NCBI GenBank assembly: GCA_012026885.1
Contig: VEPL01000032.1
Span: 32,335 to 96,334, forward strand
Direction: 5' to 3'
Length of the DNA stretch: 64,000 nt
Origin: Betaproteobacteria bacterium
Lineage (GTDB): Bacteria > Pseudomonadota > Gammaproteobacteria > Burkholderiales > Rhodocyclaceae
Under the pieces are notes generated by a model. It searched no databases, was not told where the DNA came from, and saw only the letters and a list, made by a program, of their open reading frames with translations. The translations under genes and the position numbers were made by a program. This document shows, piece by piece, positions 61,025 to 64,000 of the stretch (positions within the stretch are counted from its first letter, which is position 1; each line of letters opens with the position of its first letter).

Positions 61025-61852
61025 TTAACGCTTGTGACGGCGCTGAACGATCATGCTGTTCGTGCGCTTGTTGCTGCGGGTGCGGTAACCCTTGGTGGGC
61101 TGACCCCACGGGTTGACTGGCACGCGGCCTTCGCCAGTCTTGCCTTCGCCACCACCGTGCGGGTGGTCGACCGGGTTCATCGCGGTACCGCGCACCGTCG
61201 GACGGATGCCGCGCCAGCGCTGGGCGCCAGCCTTGCCGATCTTGCGCAGGTTATTTTCCTCGTTGCCGACCTCGCCGATCGTGGCACGGCATTCGACATG
61301 CACGCGGCGAACCTCACCGGAGCGCAGGCGAATCTGGGCGTAGGAACCTTCGCGGGCGAGCAGCTGGACCGAGGTACCGGCGGAACGGGCGATCTGCGCC
61401 CCCTTGCCGGGCAGCATCTCGACACAGCAAATGGTGGTGCCGACCGGGATGTTGCGGATCGGCAGCGCATTGCCCGGCTTGATCGGGGCCTCCGAACCGC
61501 TCATGACCTGCTGGCCCACCACCATGCCCTTGTTGGCGATGATGTAACGACGCTCGCCGTCGGCGTAGCAGACCAGAGCGATGTTGGCCGTGCGGTTGGG
61601 ATCGTATTCGAGGCGCTCGACCTTGCCCGGGATGCCGTCCTTGGTGCGCTTGAAGTCGATGACCCGGTAGGCCTGCTTGTGGCCGCCGCCCTGATGGCGG
61701 ACAGTGACATGACCGTTGTTGTTGCGACCGGCCTTCTTGGACTGGGATTCGACCAGACCGGCAAACGGCTTGCCCTTGTGCAGGTTCGGGTTAACGACCT
61801 GCACCACGGCACGACGGCCAGGGGAAGTCGGCTTGACTTTTACGAGAGCCAT
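61025..61852 (-). CDS. rplB: 50S ribosomal protein L2
   Basis: A 275-residue L2, required for subunit association and the peptidyl-transferase centre. The conserved C-terminal [20 protein letters not shown] includes the essential His. The ATG overlaps the rplW stop by one base (TGATG). Confidence 0.98.
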   Translation of the reverse strand: MALVKVKPTSPGRRAVVQVVNPNLHKGKPFAGLVESQSKKAGRNNNGHVTVRHQGGGHKQAYRVIDFKRTKDGIPGKVERLEYDPNRTANIALVCYADGERRYIIANKGMVVGQQVMSGSEAPIKPGNALPIRNIPVGTTICCVEMLPGKGAQIARSAGTSVQLLAREGSYAQIRLRSGEVRRVHVECRATIGEVGNEENNLRKIGKAGAQRWRGIRPTVRGTAMNPVDHPHGGGEGKTGEGRVPVNPWGQPTKGYRTRSNKRTNSMIVQRRHKR

Positions 61853-62154
61853 CAGGCATTCCCCCCTTCAACAAAATTGATTTCCTGGCCCGGCTTCAGG
61901 CTGACGAAGGCCTTTTTCCAGCCCTTGCGGCGACCGGTCGCGCCCTTGAAGCGCTTGACCTTGCCCTTGACGTTGGCGACCTGGACCGACTCGACCTCGA
62001 CCTTGAACAGGAGTTCGACAGCAGCCTTGATTTCCGGCTTGGTCGCATCGGAAGCAACACGGAAGATCACCTGTTCGTTCTTGTCGGCGATGTACGTCGC
62101 CTTCTCGGAGATTTGCGGCGCCAGCAGCACCTGCATCAGACGTTCCTGGTTCAT
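61852..62154 (-). CDS. rplW: 50S ribosomal protein L23
   Basis: A 100-residue L23 ([40 protein letters not shown]), the exit-site docking protein for trigger factor and SRP. I start it at ATG 62154, which overlaps the rplD stop (ATGA), rather than at the GTG two codons upstream. Confidence 0.96.
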   Translation of the reverse strand: MNQERLMQVLLAPQISEKATYIADKNEQVIFRVASDATKPEIKAAVELLFKVEVESVQVANVKGKVKRFKGATGRRKGWKKAFVSLKPGQEINFVEGGNA

Positions 62155-62774
62155 CCCCACATCTCCTCGAACTTGGCCACAGCGTTCTTGGTGACCAGAA
62201 CCTTGTTGAAGCGGACAAGGGAGACCGGGTCGGCTTCCTGGGCTTCCAGGACCAGAACGTTGGGCAGGTTGCGCGACGAGAGATAGAGGTTCTCGTTCAG
62301 CTCGTCGGTAATGACCAGCAGATTGCCTTCGAGACCCATGCCTTTCAGCTTCTCGGCGAAGAGCTTGGTCTTCGGCGCAGCGACCGAGAGATCGTCGCAG
62401 ACAACGAGGCGATCCTGGCGTGCCAACTCGGAGAGGATGGCGGCCATACCGGCGCGGAACATCTTCTTGTTAACCTTCTGGCCGTAATTCTGCTCGGGCG
62501 AATTCGGGAAAATCCGACCGCCTCCACGCCACAACGGGCTGCCGTTCGACCCGGCACGGGCACGGCCCGTACCCTTCTGGCGCCACGGCTTGGTCGTGGT
62601 ATGACGGACCTCGGAGCGATCCTTCTGCTTGCTGTCGGCCGAACGGGCGTTCGCCTGGTAAGCAACGACGATCTGGTGGACCAGCGCCTCGTTGAAATCG
62701 CGGCCGAACAGCAGGTCGGAGGCCTGCAGCTTGGCGGCTTCCTGCCCCTGTTCGTTGATAACCTTAAGTTCCAT
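62151..62774 (-). CDS. rplD: 50S ribosomal protein L4
   Basis: A 207-residue L4 ([40 protein letters not shown]). In E. coli, L4 represses the S10 operon through its leader and also stabilises RNase E targets. It overlaps rplW and follows rplC by nine bases. Confidence 0.98.
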   Translation of the reverse strand: MELKVINEQGQEAAKLQASDLLFGRDFNEALVHQIVVAYQANARSADSKQKDRSEVRHTTTKPWRQKGTGRARAGSNGSPLWRGGGRIFPNSPEQNYGQKVNKKMFRAGMAAILSELARQDRLVVCDDLSVAAPKTKLFAEKLKGMGLEGNLLVITDELNENLYLSSRNLPNVLVLEAQEADPVSLVRFNKVLVTKNAVAKFEEMWG

Positions 62775-62783
62775 GTCGCCCCC

Positions 62784-63422
62784 TTAAGCCTTGACCGCCG
62801 GACGCACGACCACGTCGGAACCCTTGGCACCCGGAACCGCACCCTTGACGAGGAGCAACTGGCGCTCGGCGTCAATGCGGACAACGGTCAGGCCCTGCAT
62901 GGTCGACTGGACGTCGCCGAGGTGACCAGCCATGCGCTTTCCGGGGAAAACACGGCCCGGATCCTGCGCCATGCCGATCGAACCCGGCGCGTTGTGCGAG
63001 ACCGAGTTACCGTGCGAAGCGCGATTCGAGCTGAAATTGTGGCGCTTGATGCCGCCCTGGAACCCCTTACCGATAGAGGTGCCTGTCACATCGACCTTCT
63101 GCCCTTCGGCAAAGATCGTGACAGCCACCTGATCACCGGCCTTGAAATTGGCCAGTTGGTCGGCTTCGATGCGGAATTCCTTGAGGACGTGCCCGGCTTC
63201 CACCGCCGCCTTAGCCAGATGACCGGCAAGGGGCTTGGAGACGCGCGTGGCACGGCGCTGGCCGAAAGTGACCTGGATGGCGGCGTAGCCATCGGACTCC
63301 GGCGTTTTGACTTGGGTCACGCGGTTGTTCGACACGTCAAGCACCGTAACCGGAATGGACGCACCATCCTCGGCAAAGATGCGAGTCATGCCGACCTTGC
63401 GACCGACAAGGCCTAGACTCAT
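62784..63422 (-). CDS. rplC: 50S ribosomal protein L3
   Basis: A 212-residue L3 ([40 protein letters not shown]). GAGGAG precedes ATG 63422. The 111-bp gap before it, unusually long for this block, carries a hairpin-promoter element, so rplC may be the first gene of a separate transcript. Confidence 0.98.
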   Translation of the reverse strand: MSLGLVGRKVGMTRIFAEDGASIPVTVLDVSNNRVTQVKTPESDGYAAIQVTFGQRRATRVSKPLAGHLAKAAVEAGHVLKEFRIEADQLANFKAGDQVAVTIFAEGQKVDVTGTSIGKGFQGGIKRHNFSSNRASHGNSVSHNAPGSIGMAQDPGRVFPGKRMAGHLGDVQSTMQGLTVVRIDAERQLLLVKGAVPGAKGSDVVVRPAVKA

Positions 63423-63500
63423 GGTTATTCTCCTCATCGCCGGCTGCGATTGGCCGGTCGATGCAAAACAACGATCGGGCAACCGTCGCCGGCCACCCCC

Positions 63501-63525
63501 GAAAAGCTGCGGATTATAACCGCAG
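63501..63525 (-). terminator. Hairpin with T run after rpsJ
   Basis: On the minus strand, CTGCGG/CCGCAG (6 bp) encloses the loop TTATAAT and is followed by CTTTTC, beginning nine bases after the rpsJ stop. It is terminator-like but short. The loop holds the -10 of the overlapping promoter. Confidence 0.5.
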
Positions 63526-63542
63526 AACGACGATTACTGCAA
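63513..63542 (-). promoter_or_regulatory. Predicted promoter between rpsJ and rplC
   Basis: On the minus strand, TTGCAG (63542-63537, the last codons of rpsJ) and perfect TATAAT (63518-63513) are separated by 18 bases. Transcription would start near 63506, with an ~84-base leader before rplC. Confidence 0.6.
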
Positions 63543-63845
63543 CTTGATCTCGACGTCGACGCCAGCCGGGAGGTCCAGCTTCATCAGCGCATCGACAGTC
63601 TTGTCGGTGGGATCGACGATATCCATCAGGCGCAGGTGCGTGCGGATCTCGAGCTGGTCACGCGACGCCTTGTTGACGTGCGGCGAGCGCAGGATGTCGA
63701 AACGCTGCTTGCGCGTCGGCAGCGGCACCGGGCCACGGACGACGGCACCGGTACGCTTGGCGGTCTCGACGATTTCCTGGGCGGACTGGTCGATCAGGCG
63801 ATAGTCGAAAGCCTTGAGGCGGATACGGATCTTCTGGTTTTGCAT
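63534..63845 (-). CDS. rpsJ: 30S ribosomal protein S10 / NusE
   Basis: A 103-residue S10 ([40 protein letters not shown]), also the NusE factor of antitermination complexes. The ATG at 63845 follows tuf by 59 bases; the conserved start excludes the longer in-frame reading. Confidence 0.98.
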   Translation of the reverse strand: MQNQKIRIRLKAFDYRLIDQSAQEIVETAKRTGAVVRGPVPLPTRKQRFDILRSPHVNKASRDQLEIRTHLRLMDIVDPTDKTVDALMKLDLPAGVDVEIKLQ

Positions 63846-63904
63846 GGCGATTCTTCCAAAGAGCGATGGAGCGGGGACTCCCGCTCCGGATGACAAAAGA
63901 ACGA

Positions 63905-64000
<96 letters not shown>

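Noticed and set aside
59188..61116. Long plus-strand open frame (642 codons) across rplP-rpsC-rplV-rpsS
   Set aside because: It lies entirely antisense to conserved ribosomal protein genes and shows no recognisable domain.

Overview
This is a GC-rich, densely packed bacterial chromosome segment. It most likely comes from a betaproteobacterium, and Rhodocyclales (Dechloromonas/Azonexus/Azospira-like) is my best inference. The support is gene order (mutM-TPR-lolB-ispE-tRNA-Gln-prs-rplY-pth-ychF; the ftsYEX operon divergent from M16-M16-rsmD-coaD-ferredoxin; ubiA/ubiD; the tuf-S10-spc-alpha ribosomal block), the Nudix/ThiE-type fusion, a Lys/Ala-rich histone-like protein, and proteins typical of respiratory betaproteobacteria. 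I see no insertion sequence, prophage, integrase, CRISPR array or replication origin. The content is mostly chromosomal housekeeping, with a few less studied accessory genes.

Layout. Positions 1-2080 hold the start of a Cys/Pro-rich lipoprotein (minus) and, divergently, a DUF815 ATPase coupled to a Nudix-ThiE-like fusion. Positions 2120-5798 (minus) hold a TrpB2-type tryptophan synthase beta subunit, a SPOR-domain protein, coaE, zapD and yacG. Positions 5925-7672 (plus) hold a DOMON-like protein and a DUF1343/NamZ-like glycosidase. Positions 7859-12917 (minus) hold a histone H1-like/phasin-like protein, a Tat-exported flavin oxidoreductase lipoprotein, ftsX, ftsE and ftsY. Positions 13028-16992 (plus) hold two M16 peptidase-family proteins (one active, one lacking the zinc motif), rsmD, coaD and a 2[4Fe-4S] ferredoxin. 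A dynamin-like GTPase and mutM follow on minus. Positions 19999-26713 (plus) hold a TPR protein, lolB, ispE, tRNA-Gln, prs, rplY, pth and ychF. Positions 26797-34850 (plus) hold an AmpG-like MFS protein, an old-yellow-enzyme, PBP4 (dacB), an Fe-S protein and a run of small membrane/Fe-S genes ending in an HPP-family protein. Positions 34855-40457 (minus) hold an LplT-PlsC fusion, ubiA, a cytochrome c'-like protein, ubiD, a GNAT acetyltransferase and a small membrane protein. Positions 40515-49761 hold an alpha/beta hydrolase, recG-ridA (minus), a small TPR protein, a thioesterase (minus), an Atm1-like ABC exporter and a glutamate/aspartate-type ABC importer (gltI-J-K-L).

From 49828 to the window end, everything lies on the minus strand. 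Read 5'->3' it is tuf (3' end only), rpsJ, rplC-D-W-B, rpsS, rplV, rpsC, rplP, rpmC, rpsQ, then rplN-X-E, rpsN, rpsH, rplF-R, rpsE, rpmD, rplO, secY, infA, rpmJ, rpsM-K-D, rpoA, rplQ. It ends at a bidirectional terminator shared with gltL.

The genes are tightly coupled. Many neighbours overlap by four bases (ATGA, GTGA, or the unusual TTGA), so several true starts are TTG or GTG. The most unusual non-coding signal is in the two longest gaps of the ribosomal block (rpsJ/rplC and rpsQ/rplN). Each holds a GC-rich hairpin followed by a T run on the transcribed strand, and the hairpin loop carries a perfect TATAAT with a TTG-type -35 box upstream. This looks like a terminator and promoter sharing the same bases at each operon boundary. 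I found no clear novel defence or mobile system. The best accessory candidates are the 30644-34850 membrane/Fe-S cluster, the cytochrome inside the ubiA-ubiD operon, and the Tat-lipoprotein oxidoreductase downstream of ftsEX.
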